From contig JAFEGX010000011.1 in the NCBI GenBank assembly GCA_018239675.1, forward strand, positions 1-63,762: a stretch of DNA of 63,762 nucleotides. Reading direction: 5' to 3'. Below the pieces are notes generated by a model that was given only the letters and a program-made list of their open reading frames with translations, was not told the origin of the DNA and made no database searches. A program made the position numbers and the translations under genes. Positions 34,175 to 43,121 of the stretch are shown in pieces. How positions within the stretch are numbered: the first letter of the stretch is position 1; every line of letters starts with the position of its first letter. This DNA is from Verrucomicrobiota bacterium (lineage in GTDB: Bacteria > Verrucomicrobiota > Verrucomicrobiia > Opitutales > Opitutaceae).

Positions 34175-35113
34175 ATGAGAAAAACCCTCCTGTGCCTCGC
34201 GGCCGCCGCCGCCGTCGTCAGCCTCCGCGCCTCCGCGCCCCATCCGTCGGTGCTGACCGTGAAATTCCACGACCAGATGCTGCCGGTCGCAAAGATGATC
34301 GGGACGGACCCCGTGGTGATCGTGGATGACGCCGAGAAACGGATCCGGACCGCTCCCATCTATCTCGTCCAGCGCACCGACCACTTCGCGCCGGGTTTCG
34401 TAACCGCCCGGCACGTCCAGTTCGGCGGGACCGAGCTGAAGGTGGTGACGACGCAGGACCAGGCTCAGTCCGATCATTCTGCGACCCCCACCGGCCCGCG
34501 TTTCGGCGTCTCGTACTTCGAGGGCCACTTCACCGCCAAGCAGACGATCACCGGGGGATTCATCGTGATCGTTGTCTATTCGCCGACCGCGATGGAAGGC
34601 GGGCCGAGTGAGGAGAACCAGACCCAGGTCATCGTCCACGACCTGCCCGACCTGCCGGCGGGCCAGGACACCGCGGTCAAGGTCTCCGCGGCGCTGCCGG
34701 ACGGCCAGCCCAACCAGACGTATTTCTTCCAGATTTTCGACGGCAACGGGGGCGAGGTCGTGACGAACCTGTCCGAGCTTGCGTGGAAATATTACGCGCT
34801 GCGCGACCGCGTGAAGCTGGCCGGCATCCGGGCCCAGTATCTCGAGAAATTCCACGGGGCCAACCACGCCGCCGTGCCCGCGGTGATGTCGCGCCCGGTG
34901 TTCAGCGAGGGCGCCAAGCCGCCGCACGGGGAGGCGACCGCGGTGCTTGCGGTCTCGCCGGACGGCCTGGTCACCCACGTCGACATCCGCGGGGTCGAGG
35001 ATGCCGCCGCGCGGGCCGACATCGCCAACGCTCTGGGCGGCTGGCTGTTCCTGCCGCAGCTGAAGGGCGGCGTGCCGGTCGGCACCAAAATCCAGGTGCC
35101 GCTGGAATTCTAG
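34175..35113 (+). CDS. Secreted protein of unknown function with TonB-C-like end
   Basis: 312 residues. A signal peptide (MRKTLLCLAAAAAVVSLRASA, 1-20) is followed by a beta-rich region with few Cys and no recognised domain. The last 80 residues (ATAVLAVSPDGLVTHVDIRGVED... GGWLFLPQLKGGVPVGTKIQVPLEF) resemble a TonB C-terminal or similar energy-transducer fold, which is common in Verrucomicrobiota secreted proteins. The start is 5 bp after the enolase-superfamily stop, so probably co-transcribed. Function unknown. Confidence 0.65.
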   Translation: MRKTLLCLAAAAAVVSLRASAPHPSVLTVKFHDQMLPVAKMIGTDPVVIVDDAEKRIRTAPIYLVQRTDHFAPGFVTARHVQFGGTELKVVTTQDQAQSDHSATPTGPRFGVSYFEGHFTAKQTITGGFIVIVVYSPTAMEGGPSEENQTQVIVHDLPDLPAGQDTAVKVSAALPDGQPNQTYFFQIFDGNGGEVVTNLSELAWKYYALRDRVKLAGIRAQYLEKFHGANHAAVPAVMSRPVFSEGAKPPHGEATAVLAVSPDGLVTHVDIRGVEDAAARADIANALGGWLFLPQLKGGVPVGTKIQVPLEF

Positions 35114-35204
35114 GCGCGCGGCGGTTGCAGGTTGAACCACCGCGGGCCTGGCTCCCCGCGTCGACAAACTCCCGCGCCGCGCACCACCCTCTACCGCCCG
35201 CCCC

Positions 35205-35681
35205 GTGTCCAAAAAGCCCGCCGACCAGTGGTTCGCCGAGTACGGCGAGAGTCACCAGCACGCGACCAACGAGCTGATCCACTGGATCTGCGTGCCGACC
35301 ATCTTCTTCTGCGTGCTGGGGTTCATCTGGTCGATTCCGACCGGGGCCACGCTGGCCGCGCGGCTCCCCTGGTTCGACTGGTCGCTGGTGGCGATCGCGG
35401 TCGCGGCCGGGTTCTATGTCCGGCTGTCGTGGTCACTGGCGATCGGGCTCCTCGGTTTCATGGCCGCGTGCCGCCTCGGCCTGTCGGTGCTCGGAGAGCG
35501 CGCGCCGTGGCCCGTGTGGCAGGTCTGCCTCGTCCTGTTCGTCGTGGCGTGGATCGGCCAGTTCATCGGCCATCACGTCGAGGGCAAGAAGCCGTCGTTT
35601 TTCCAGGATCTCGCCTTCCTCCTCATCGGCCCCGCCTGGCTGCTGTCGCACGTCTACCGCAAGCTGGGACTGCGGTATTAG
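35205..35681 (+). CDS. Mpo1-like (DUF962) membrane protein
   Basis: 158 residues with about four TM segments. Conserved His motifs typical of DUF962 are present: SHQHATNELIHWICVP (about 16-31) and QFIGHHVEGKKPSF near the C-terminus. In yeast the homologue Mpo1 is an Fe(II)-dependent 2-hydroxy fatty acid dioxygenase; bacterial roles are unknown. Start GTG at 35205. It ends 12 bp before an inverted-repeat element that separates it from the convergent SGNH hydrolase. Confidence 0.85.
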   Translation: MSKKPADQWFAEYGESHQHATNELIHWICVPTIFFCVLGFIWSIPTGATLAARLPWFDWSLVAIAVAAGFYVRLSWSLAIGLLGFMAACRLGLSVLGERAPWPVWQVCLVLFVVAWIGQFIGHHVEGKKPSFFQDLAFLLIGPAWLLSHVYRKLGLRY

Positions 35682-35693
35682 GAGAAGGGTGGA

Positions 35694-35837
35694 TTTTCAC
35701 AGGAGGAAACGGAGATCGCGGAGAGGAGGCCGATCATCTTCACCATTAGGCATTGACCGGGTGCGGAGCCCAGTTTGGCAAAAATGGGCGCGGGTTGGAG
35801 ACCTCCCCTCCGCGATCTCCGTTTCCTCCTGTGAAAA
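35694..35837. repeat. Intergenic inverted-repeat element, ACGGAGG family, copy B (144 bp)
   Basis: The 36-bp terminal inverted repeats (35694-35729 and 35802-35837) match at 35 of 36 positions by eye. The ends read TTTTCACAGGAGGAAACG inward and the core is about 72 bp with no coding sense. It lies exactly between convergent genes and could form a long hairpin in either transcript. Best-preserved copy of the family. Confidence 0.8.
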
Positions 35838-35848
35838 GAAACTTCCGC

Positions 35849-36961
35849 CTACTCGATGACCGCGACCAGGCCCAGGGCCGTGCGGGAGCCGCGGCCCGCG
35901 CTGCCGGGGCCGGCCATCGTCATGATCTCGCAGTGATGCGGGCCCGGCGGCAGGTTCTCGGCCAGGACCAGCGCCCTGAGCCAGCCCCAGTTGCCCGCCC
36001 ACGCCGGGCAGTCGCGCGCCGACTCCTGCCACGGGCCGCCGTCGAAGCGGTAGCGGATCTCGCCGGTGACCTTGCCGAAGTCGAAGGCGAGCACCAGCCC
36101 GCGACCGTGGAACGGAATCGAGAGTCCGGCGCCCGTCGCCGTCGTCACCAGCAGCTGCGTCGCGCCGTGACAGGTCGTCGTGCGCCGCACGGTCCATGGC
36201 CCGCTGCGGTCGATGTCCGCCAGCGGGAGAAGCCGCACGTTCTCCCACGGGCCCGGCTGATAGGGCGCGGGAAGTTCGGCCGGCCGCGTTTCGCCGCCGC
36301 GCGGGACGAGCGCCTCGGCCAGGAAGGCCATGACACTCTGCGCATACGACAGGCTGCCGCGGGCCTCGGGATGGATGGCGTCCGGCAGCCAGTCCTCCCA
36401 CTTGAGCAGCCCGCGCTGCACCTCGCGCAGGGCGTGCAGGCCCATCCAGACCGAATTCAGGCGGTAATGCTCCGCCAGTTTCTCAAAGTCGGCGATGCTG
36501 GGCGGCACGCGGCCGGCGAAGGTCTCCGCCTGCATTTCCGGAAAATAGACGTAGGTCAGCACCACGTCGCAGCCGGCGCCCAGCAGCTGCCGCAGCAGGC
36601 CCTCGCGCGTGCGGTAGCGCAGCCCGGGCTCCGTGCCGTAGTCGTTCGCGGCGTACTCGACGAAGACGAGGTCGCATTTCCGCTCGATGATCTCCGGCTG
36701 CGCGCGGATCGCCGCGAGGTCGCTGCCGGTGGCGCCCAGCGCGGCGTTTTCCACCGTGACCTTCAACCCGGGATGGGTGTCCACCAGCCAGGCCACCAGC
36801 GGCTCGGGCCACCCGTAGGCCGGCTGCGGCGCGGTGATCGAGCCGCCAAGGAAGCCGACCGTGATCGAGCCGCGGGCGATCGCCGCCTGCGTGCGGGGCA
36901 GCGGACCACGACGGCGGATCACGGGACCAAATTGCTCGAGGATGTCGGGCGGAGGGGTCAT
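35849..36961 (-). CDS. SGNH/GDSL-family hydrolase
   Basis: About 370 residues. Block I nucleophile in VGFLGGSITAPQP, block III Asn in VEYAANDYG and block V Asp-x-x-His in LPDAIHPEARGS are present, as in acetyl/acyl esterases acting on glycans or lipids. A C-terminal beta domain of about 140 residues follows, with LVLAFDFGKVTGEIRYRFDGGPW; it resembles the accessory domain of carbohydrate esterases. No clear signal peptide. ATG at 36961 is chosen over GTG at 37003. It is the last gene of the minus-strand UroD-like series and could de-esterify the substrate of those demethylases (inference). Confidence 0.8.
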   Translation of the reverse strand: MTPPPDILEQFGPVIRRRGPLPRTQAAIARGSITVGFLGGSITAPQPAYGWPEPLVAWLVDTHPGLKVTVENAALGATGSDLAAIRAQPEIIERKCDLVFVEYAANDYGTEPGLRYRTREGLLRQLLGAGCDVVLTYVYFPEMQAETFAGRVPPSIADFEKLAEHYRLNSVWMGLHALREVQRGLLKWEDWLPDAIHPEARGSLSYAQSVMAFLAEALVPRGGETRPAELPAPYQPGPWENVRLLPLADIDRSGPWTVRRTTTCHGATQLLVTTATGAGLSIPFHGRGLVLAFDFGKVTGEIRYRFDGGPWQESARDCPAWAGNWGWLRALVLAENLPPGPHHCEIMTMAGPGSAGRGSRTALGLVAVIE

Positions 36962-37024
36962 GGGAAAGGAAGCCGAGCCTAGGGGCGGTCCGGCGACCGG
37001 CACCAGTCTGGAACGCGCGCCGCG

Positions 37025-38143
37025 CTACATCGCCATCCGCGCCCAGCCGGTTCGCTTCGGGTCGAGCGGCGGCAGGCCGAGGAGCTCGCGGCCGAGGTCC
37101 ACGTAGTACCGGTAGTTCGCGATCGGCGTCCCGTTCGGGATGCGGTGGTCGAGGCCGAACACGCAGCCGCCCGCCATCAGCTCGGGGATGAGCTTGTACT
37201 CCAGCTCGCGCCGGATCGCGTCGCAGTCCTGGCGCAACACGTGCTTGTCAATGCCGCCGCGCATCGCGAGGCGCTTCCCGTAGGTGCGCCGCAGCTCCAC
37301 GATGTCCATGCCGGCCGCCGGCTCCATCGGGTAGATGCTCGTCAGGCCGCAGTCGAGCAGCGCCGGGATCACGGGGTTGATGTTGCCGTCGGTGTCCTGC
37401 TCGAACACGCGGGCGCCGCGCGACCGGACGAGGTCCCAGACTTTCCGGTAGTACGGCTCGAAGTACGCCTTGATCTGCGCGGGCCCGACCATCGGGCCGG
37501 ACTTGCCGGCGAAATCCTCGTGCACCATCAGCTGGTCAAGGTGGAGCTTCTCGCTGATCGGCTCGAGCACGCGCAGCGTCGTGTCGGTGATCGTGGCCAG
37601 GATGTCCGCCATCAGCTCGGGCTGCTCGTAGTACGCCAGGCACGCGATCTCCTCGCCCATCAGGTCGCGCGGCGTGTCGAAGGCCCCGGGCATGTAGGCC
37701 ACCACGAGCGAACCCTCCTGCTGCGCGCGGCAGGCGGCCTCCACCTCGGTCCAGTTGATGCGCTCGGGACGGAAGGCGAAGAAGGGCTTCACGCGGAGCC
37801 AGTCATCCATGGTCTGGACCGGGAAGTTCTGCGGCAGCGGGATGGTCGCGGTTTTTTTCAGGAGCAGCATCTCCCGCCCCAGGCAGTCGAGCTCGCGCCG
37901 GCGCTCGGCATTGTCCTCCAGCACGCGCGGCGGCGGCCCGTAGATGTGGGTGTTCCCGCCGCAGAACGCATAGGGCACGAAATCCCAGTCGAACGCCGTC
38001 ATGTTGATCTCGGCCTCCGTCGCCCCCTGGGCGCGCCACTCGGCGTCCAAGCCGACCAGCGGACCGAAGAGCTCGGTAAACATCGGTCGCTGGGGGGCGC
38101 CGAAGGTCATGAGATCGAGGTACTGTTCACGGTGCCAGCGCAT
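37025..38143 (-). CDS. UroD-superfamily protein, putative corrinoid-dependent methyltransferase (no. 1)
   Basis: 372 residues, TIM-barrel UroD family as used by methyl-corrinoid methyltransferases. The usual zinc-type loop reads F-E-Q-D-T-D-G-N (about 244-252) instead of H-x-C-G, and the C-terminal loop has GLDHRIP (about 329-335). The Asp-rich loop suggests a different metal site or a substrate-binding acid. It is one of four minus-strand paralogues (37025-41821) upstream of an SGNH hydrolase. True HemE is excluded by the paralogue number and motif divergence. Methyl donor unknown. Confidence 0.8.
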   Translation of the reverse strand: MRWHREQYLDLMTFGAPQRPMFTELFGPLVGLDAEWRAQGATEAEINMTAFDWDFVPYAFCGGNTHIYGPPPRVLEDNAERRRELDCLGREMLLLKKTATIPLPQNFPVQTMDDWLRVKPFFAFRPERINWTEVEAACRAQQEGSLVVAYMPGAFDTPRDLMGEEIACLAYYEQPELMADILATITDTTLRVLEPISEKLHLDQLMVHEDFAGKSGPMVGPAQIKAYFEPYYRKVWDLVRSRGARVFEQDTDGNINPVIPALLDCGLTSIYPMEPAAGMDIVELRRTYGKRLAMRGGIDKHVLRQDCDAIRRELEYKLIPELMAGGCVFGLDHRIPNGTPIANYRYYVDLGRELLGLPPLDPKRTGWARMAM

Positions 38144-38240
38144 GGTGGTCTTGGGTGATGATGTTGGGGCGTTGAAGGTGGCAGGCGGGGTTGGGCTCGG
38201 TCGGCGGGTCAGCTTTAGGCCTTCAACTTTGCTTTGCGCC

Positions 38241-39287
38241 TCAGCGCGCGCAGTGCGCCTGCACGTACTCGCGATAGCGTTCGAGCATCGGCCCCGGGAT
38301 GTTGGCCGGGAGGTGGTTGCCGGTCGCGAGGATGACGCCGCGGCAGGTGCGCGCGAGCGCGAGGGACCGGTCGACCGCGGCCTGCACCGTGTCCCAGGAG
38401 CCGAACGTGAGGTCCCGGCAGTCGACGGCGCTGCCCACCAGCACCGTGGTCGGCCCGAAGCGCGCGACCATCTCGCCGAACTCCATCACGGGCTCGAAGA
38501 TCAGGCCGTCGGCGCCGGCCGCCACGACGTCGCCGGCAAACTCGCGGAAATCGCCGTCCGAGCAGAATAGCACCTTCTTGCCGGCGCGCTTGAGCGGCTT
38601 CCACAGCTCGGCGTAGCGGGGGATGATCACCTCGCGGTAGATCTCCGGCCGCATGAACGCCCCGGCCGTCCAGACGAAGTCGTCGTGCTGGATGATCGCG
38701 TCGACGCTGGTCCGCGCCCAGGCGTCCATGTGGAACTTGGTCCGCCGGTAGAAGCTGTCGAAGACCCGCTCCATCTTGTCCCGCTCCGCCGCGGCCTCGA
38801 GGAGCATGTCCCAGCCGAAGGCCTGGATCGCGCCCGAGACGATCGTCTTGTAATAGCCGCCGGTGCAGAGCTGGTCCGGAAAGTCGCGGCGCTTCTCCTG
38901 GATCCACTGCTCGTACGCCGCGACCTGCTCGGCCATCGTGGGCAGGCCGTATTCCTTGACCGCGTCAAACTCCCACACCTCCTCGGGCGTCTCGAACGGG
39001 CAGTGCTGCGGCTTCCGCAGGTCGCTGCCGTCGGAGGCGTACTCGGCATGACCCATGTCGGTGGACCGGCCGAACTGGGACCAGTCGCCGCGAAGCCCGT
39101 CCTGGACCGTCCACAGAAAGTCCAGGTCCCACCGCGCGTAGAGACTGCGGAGCGACGCATTGGTGTCCGGCTCCGGGCCCGCGACGCGCTTCAGTCCCGC
39201 CTGGTGGTATTCCAGGCTGTACTCGGTGCGCGCGAAACGCGGCACGGGCTTGAGGTTCAGGGTGTCGAGGGCGAGCTGGCGGCTCAT
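38241..39287 (-). CDS. UroD-superfamily protein, putative methyltransferase (no. 2)
   Basis: 348 residues. Zinc-type loop reads VLFCSDGDF (about 239-247), Cys-x-Asp where canonical MtaA-like enzymes have His-x-Cys; the late loop is TGNHLPANIP (about 317-326). ATG at 39287 (MSRQLALDTLNLKPVPR) is preferred because the in-frame extension to 39458 is Arg-rich and unlike family members. It lies 52 bp after paralogue no. 3 and 97 bp before no. 1 on the same strand. Member of the demethylase set inferred to feed the corrinoid protein at 48021. Confidence 0.78.
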   Translation of the reverse strand: MSRQLALDTLNLKPVPRFARTEYSLEYHQAGLKRVAGPEPDTNASLRSLYARWDLDFLWTVQDGLRGDWSQFGRSTDMGHAEYASDGSDLRKPQHCPFETPEEVWEFDAVKEYGLPTMAEQVAAYEQWIQEKRRDFPDQLCTGGYYKTIVSGAIQAFGWDMLLEAAAERDKMERVFDSFYRRTKFHMDAWARTSVDAIIQHDDFVWTAGAFMRPEIYREVIIPRYAELWKPLKRAGKKVLFCSDGDFREFAGDVVAAGADGLIFEPVMEFGEMVARFGPTTVLVGSAVDCRDLTFGSWDTVQAAVDRSLALARTCRGVILATGNHLPANIPGPMLERYREYVQAHCAR

Positions 39288-39339
39288 GGGAGGGTGACTT
39301 GGACGCCTGCGGCGGGTTTGTGAATTTCCGGCGGCCGCG

Positions 39340-40467
39340 CTAGAAGGCCTCCCCGCGGAGGAGCTGGTGCTTGCGGCGCATGTAATGCTCGAAGTTCGCG
39401 AGCGGGACGTCCGGCGGCACGAGATGGTCGACGGTCGGGATGAAGCCGCCCTCGGCAATCAGCGGCCGGAAGGTGCGGAGGTGGGCGTCGATCGCGGCGA
39501 AGTCCTTCGCGAGCTCGCGCTTGTCGACCCCGCCCCACAGGCGGAGGCTGCGACCGAACTTTTTCCGCACCGCCAGCGGGTCCATGTCGGACGCGCGCTC
39601 GAGCGGCCAGATGCAGTCGACCCCGGCTTCCAGGAAGTGCGGGATGACCAGCTCGCAGTTGCCGTCGGTGTCGACGACGATCCAGCGCACGCCCTGCGAC
39701 TTGAACCACGCCACCAGCCGCTTCATCTGCGGGAGGATGAACGTGCGGTAGGTGTCGGGGCTGAGCAGCGGGCCGTTCTTCATGCTCAGGTCCTCGTTGA
39801 TGAAGATATAGTCGGGCTGCACGCCGGCCGCGAGGACGGGGCGCGCGGTCTCGATGGTGAAGTCGGTGATGAACTCCATCATTTCATGCATCATCGCCGG
39901 CTCGTCGTACCAGGCATAGCTCAGGTTCTCGGTGCCCATCCACTCGCGGGCCCGCCAGTAGTAGCCCAGCGTCGAGCAGTTGCGGCCGAGAATGAGCGGA
40001 TGCTGGCGCTGCGCCCAGGCCGGCTGGAGGAACTGCTGCCAGTACGGCGGGTACCGCACCGGGCACGATGGGCGGAAACGCTTCTTCAGCTCCTGAAAAT
40101 CCGCCGGGGTCGCCACCGGGAAGCTGAGGTACTCGTCCATGCTCATGCGCATGCCCTCGGCGGCGCCGGTGATGAGGGCCTTGGAGATCACGCCGTTGGC
40201 GTGCTGGATGATCTCGGTGTCGCCCTCGCGCCGCAGGACCTTCTCCTCGTACGGCGGCACCATGCCGAAGTTCACGTCGAGGTATTCGCGCGGGTCCAGG
40301 TCCCAGCGCGGCTCGCCCACGAACCAGTCCCAGTGCAGGTCGTCGGTCGCGAGGCCCTCCTCGCGCCAGCGCTGCTTGGTCTGCACCCAGACGCCGACCT
40401 CGTGGTTCGGCACCCGGTCGACCGGCTGGTAGTTCATGCAGGCGTGGAAGCGTTCCAGTGGTGTCAT
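39340..40467 (-). CDS. UroD-superfamily protein, putative methyltransferase (no. 3)
   Basis: 375 residues. N-terminus MTPLERFHACMNYQPVDRVPNHE is a typical UroD-like opening. The metal-type loop is WIVVDTDGNCELVIPHFLEAG (about 262-282) and the C-terminal loop VDHLVPPDVPLANF (about 345-358), so it belongs with no. 1 (Asp-x-Asp-Gly-Asn class). Start ATG at 40467 is followed upstream by inverted-repeat element C, which separates it from paralogue no. 4 and may insulate or modulate expression. Substrate unknown. Confidence 0.8.
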   Translation of the reverse strand: MTPLERFHACMNYQPVDRVPNHEVGVWVQTKQRWREEGLATDDLHWDWFVGEPRWDLDPREYLDVNFGMVPPYEEKVLRREGDTEIIQHANGVISKALITGAAEGMRMSMDEYLSFPVATPADFQELKKRFRPSCPVRYPPYWQQFLQPAWAQRQHPLILGRNCSTLGYYWRAREWMGTENLSYAWYDEPAMMHEMMEFITDFTIETARPVLAAGVQPDYIFINEDLSMKNGPLLSPDTYRTFILPQMKRLVAWFKSQGVRWIVVDTDGNCELVIPHFLEAGVDCIWPLERASDMDPLAVRKKFGRSLRLWGGVDKRELAKDFAAIDAHLRTFRPLIAEGGFIPTVDHLVPPDVPLANFEHYMRRKHQLLRGEAF

Positions 40468-40484
40468 GGGAAAAGGAAAAACGA

Positions 40485-40634
40485 ATTCGCACAGGAGGTA
40501 ACGGAGGGAACAAAGGGGAGAAGCCGCAGTTTTTCATGCATCCAGGCCCGATCAGACCTGAACGCCAGAGTGCTGGCGGGTGCCAGACCAGCTGCGAGCG
40601 ATCCTCTGTTTCCTCCGTGGCCTCCTGTGAAAAA
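40485..40634. repeat. Intergenic inverted-repeat element, ACGGAGG family, copy C (about 150 bp)
   Basis: The left end CACAGGAGGTAACGGAGG begins at 40490 and the right end is the inverse, CCTCCGTGGCCTCCTGTG, ending at 40629, with flanking T/A runs. It sits between tandem UroD-like genes no. 4 and no. 3. Compared with copy B the arms are more diverged. Confidence 0.75.
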
Positions 40635-40657
40635 TGTCCGGTTGGGTCGCATGTCTC

Positions 40658-41821
40658 TCAGTACGTGCAGCGGCGGGCTTCGTCGGCGAAGGCGTGGAGC
40701 AGCTCGGGCTTGGCCTCGAAGAAGTGGTCCGACGGGCTGAGGATGAGGCCGCCCCCGCCGCCGGCCTCGCGGAAGCAGCGCCGCACCTCGGCGCGGGTCT
40801 CCTCGGGCGTGGCCGTGGTGAAGAACCGGTTCTGGTCGAAGCCGCCGATGAAGCAGACCTTGTCGCCGATGCGGCGCTTCGCCTCGGCCAGGTCCATGTC
40901 CCCGCCCATCGCGGGCGGGGTGAAGGTCTCGAGCGCGTGCGTGCCGAGCGAGACCAGCCGCTCCAGGATCGGCATCATGCCGCCGCAGGTGTGGTAGACG
41001 ACCCGCTGGCCCGCGGCGCGCGCGTGGGCGACCACCTCGCGGTCGTAGGGCGCGACGAACTCGTCGAACACCTTCGGCGAGATCACGGTCGATGACGCGT
41101 CGCCGCCGCCGTGCTCGATCACGTCGTAGCGCGCGCCCTTCATCGAGTCGGCGAAGCGGACCTTCCGGTCGCGCAGGATGCCGAGGAAGGCGTGCACCCA
41201 CTGCGGGTCGTCGTAGGTCGCGAGGATCATCTCCTCGACGCCGTACAGCACGCACGCGTCCTGCCAGCAGCCCGGCTGGCCGTAGAGCTCGAAGCAGTTG
41301 ATGTTGCCCCGGATCAGGGTGGTGTCGCCGTACTGGTCGGCGAGCCGGTTGATCGGGCCCGGGTCGCACAGCGGCTGCGGGGCGAACTCGGCGATCAGGT
41401 CGATGTCGGACTTTTCCTTGACGAGCCGCTCGGACACCCAGGCGGTGTACTCGTTGCTCTGGAGTTCCAGCGTGAGGGTCTTGCGCGGGGTGACGATGCG
41501 GTGGCGGACGGTTGCATACTCGCGGCCTGGGACGTCCTCGTGCTCGAAGCGCCACTGGTCCGACATGATGCGCGGCGCCTCGAGGAAGCCCGGCTGGTGC
41601 CCGGGCTCATAGTAGGCGCCCTGCGCGGTGTCCGGCCGGTGCGCCTGGACCCAGCAGATGGGATCGAGCCCGAAGGTGGCGAAGAACTCGTCCTGCGTCT
41701 TCCCCGGCAGGTATTTCTCCATGTAATAAGTCATCAGGTGGTGCGTGGTCGCCGGCAAGTGGTCGGTCGGCTTCCGCTCCAGCGCGGCGATCAGGCGTTG
41801 CTTGGGGGACATGGGTTTCAT
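40658..41821 (-). CDS. UroD-superfamily protein, putative corrinoid methyltransferase (no. 4)
   Basis: About 387 residues. It keeps the canonical His-x-Cys-Gly loop (RVVYHTCGGMMPIL, about 273-286), while the late loop is LSPSDHFFEAKPELL (about 360-374), Asp-His rather than Cys. First gene of the four-gene minus-strand UroD-like group, divergent from no. 5 across 170 bp (41822-41991), where I see no clear promoter. ATG at 41821 is used, with ATG at 41812 as alternative. The His-Cys pair makes zinc-assisted methyl transfer plausible. Confidence 0.8.
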   Translation of the reverse strand: MKPMSPKQRLIAALERKPTDHLPATTHHLMTYYMEKYLPGKTQDEFFATFGLDPICWVQAHRPDTAQGAYYEPGHQPGFLEAPRIMSDQWRFEHEDVPGREYATVRHRIVTPRKTLTLELQSNEYTAWVSERLVKEKSDIDLIAEFAPQPLCDPGPINRLADQYGDTTLIRGNINCFELYGQPGCWQDACVLYGVEEMILATYDDPQWVHAFLGILRDRKVRFADSMKGARYDVIEHGGGDASSTVISPKVFDEFVAPYDREVVAHARAAGQRVVYHTCGGMMPILERLVSLGTHALETFTPPAMGGDMDLAEAKRRIGDKVCFIGGFDQNRFFTTATPEETRAEVRRCFREAGGGGGLILSPSDHFFEAKPELLHAFADEARRCTY

Positions 41822-41991
41822 GGTGGGAGCAGGTGGCGGGCGCCCGGGGCGGGCACCGCAGATGATGGGGGAAAGGGGCCGCGGCGGCGATGCCCGGCGC
41901 GCCGGGCCGGCCGATTGTTCAGGCAAGAAATGCGCAGCGAACGCCGCAGCGCGGGATTGATTTCGGCCGGGCGGGTAAGCATCACGCTCGC

Positions 41992-43032
41992 ATGACCTCG
42001 ATCGAACGCGTCCGTCGCACCCTCCGCGGGGAGCCCGTGGACCACCTGCCCGCGCAGCCGATGGCGATGATGTACTCCGCGCGCCACGCGGGAATCCCGT
42101 TCATCGACTACACCAAGGACGGCCGGAAGATGGCCGAGGCGCAGCTCAAGTTCGTCGCGGACTTCGGGCTCGACTGCATGCTGACCTGCTCCGACCCCGC
42201 GCGCGAGGTGATCGACATCGCCGGCGAGGGCAGCGTCGACTGGTTCACCGACCAGGGTCCCGCGATCAACGAGGAACGGGCCGCGCTGGCGGACAAGCTG
42301 CGGCTGCGCGTGTTCAAGGTGCCGGACCCGCTCGGCGGCGGGCGCATGCACGACCGGGTGAAGAGCATCGAGCTGATGCGGCGCACCGCCGGCCCGGGCA
42401 TGTCGATCGTCGGCTGGATCGAGGGCCCGCTCGCCCTCGCCGCCGAGCTGCGCGGCCTGAACACCATCATGCTGGACTTCGTCGACGACCCGCCGTTCGC
42501 GCACGACCTCCTGGCCTTCACCGCCGACGTGGCGATCGCCTACGCCCCGGCGCAGATCGCGGCCGGCGCCGACACCATCGGCATGAGCGACGCGGCTGCG
42601 GGCCTGATCGGGCCCGCGCTGTACGAGGAGTTCCTCTGGCCCCAGCAGCAGCGTGTGCTCGAGACCCTCCGGCGGAAGCACCCCGACGTCCTGCTGCGCC
42701 AGCACATGTGCGGCCGCATCGACAAGCTCTACCCGAAGATGGCGCAGCTGCCGGTCGACATCTACGAGATCGACTTCCCGGCCAACCTCGAGCTGGCCCG
42801 CGCGCAGCTCGGGCCGACCCGCACGCTGGCCGGCAACGTCTCGACCATCACCGACCTGCTCGAGGGCTCGCCCGAGCGCGTCTACGAGGCCTGCCGGCGC
42901 TGCCACGAGATCTGCGGCCGCCATTTCATCGTCGGGGCGGGCTGCGAGGTCTCGCCGCTCACCCCGCCCGAGAACCTGCGGGCCATGATGCGGTACGCCA
43001 AGGAGCACCGGCCCGACGGCAGCCGCGCCTGA
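41992..43032 (+). CDS. UroD-superfamily methyltransferase with complete MtaA-type zinc motif (no. 5)
   Basis: 346 residues. The only paralogue with the full His-x-Cys...Cys set: His238 and Cys240 in LLRQHMCGRIDKLYP and Cys318 in VGAGCEVSPLTPPENLRAM. These are the zinc ligands that activate the thiol acceptor in MtaA/MtbA-type methyltransferases, so this protein may catalyse the second half-reaction (methylcorrinoid to a thiol) or a thiol/thioether demethylation. Start ATG 41992; the in-frame upstream part to 41890 is discarded. Monocistronic, convergent with no. 6. Confidence 0.85.
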   Translation: MTSIERVRRTLRGEPVDHLPAQPMAMMYSARHAGIPFIDYTKDGRKMAEAQLKFVADFGLDCMLTCSDPAREVIDIAGEGSVDWFTDQGPAINEERAALADKLRLRVFKVPDPLGGGRMHDRVKSIELMRRTAGPGMSIVGWIEGPLALAAELRGLNTIMLDFVDDPPFAHDLLAFTADVAIAYAPAQIAAGADTIGMSDAAAGLIGPALYEEFLWPQQQRVLETLRRKHPDVLLRQHMCGRIDKLYPKMAQLPVDIYEIDFPANLELARAQLGPTRTLAGNVSTITDLLEGSPERVYEACRRCHEICGRHFIVGAGCEVSPLTPPENLRAMMRYAKEHRPDGSRA

Positions 43033-43121
43033 GAGCCCAGCCGCCGGCGGCCGGGGTTTAGCCGAAGCCGGGCGCCCCCCGGTTCCAGTCGTTGCCTTCT
43101 GTGCCTGTGGTCCCGGCATGA

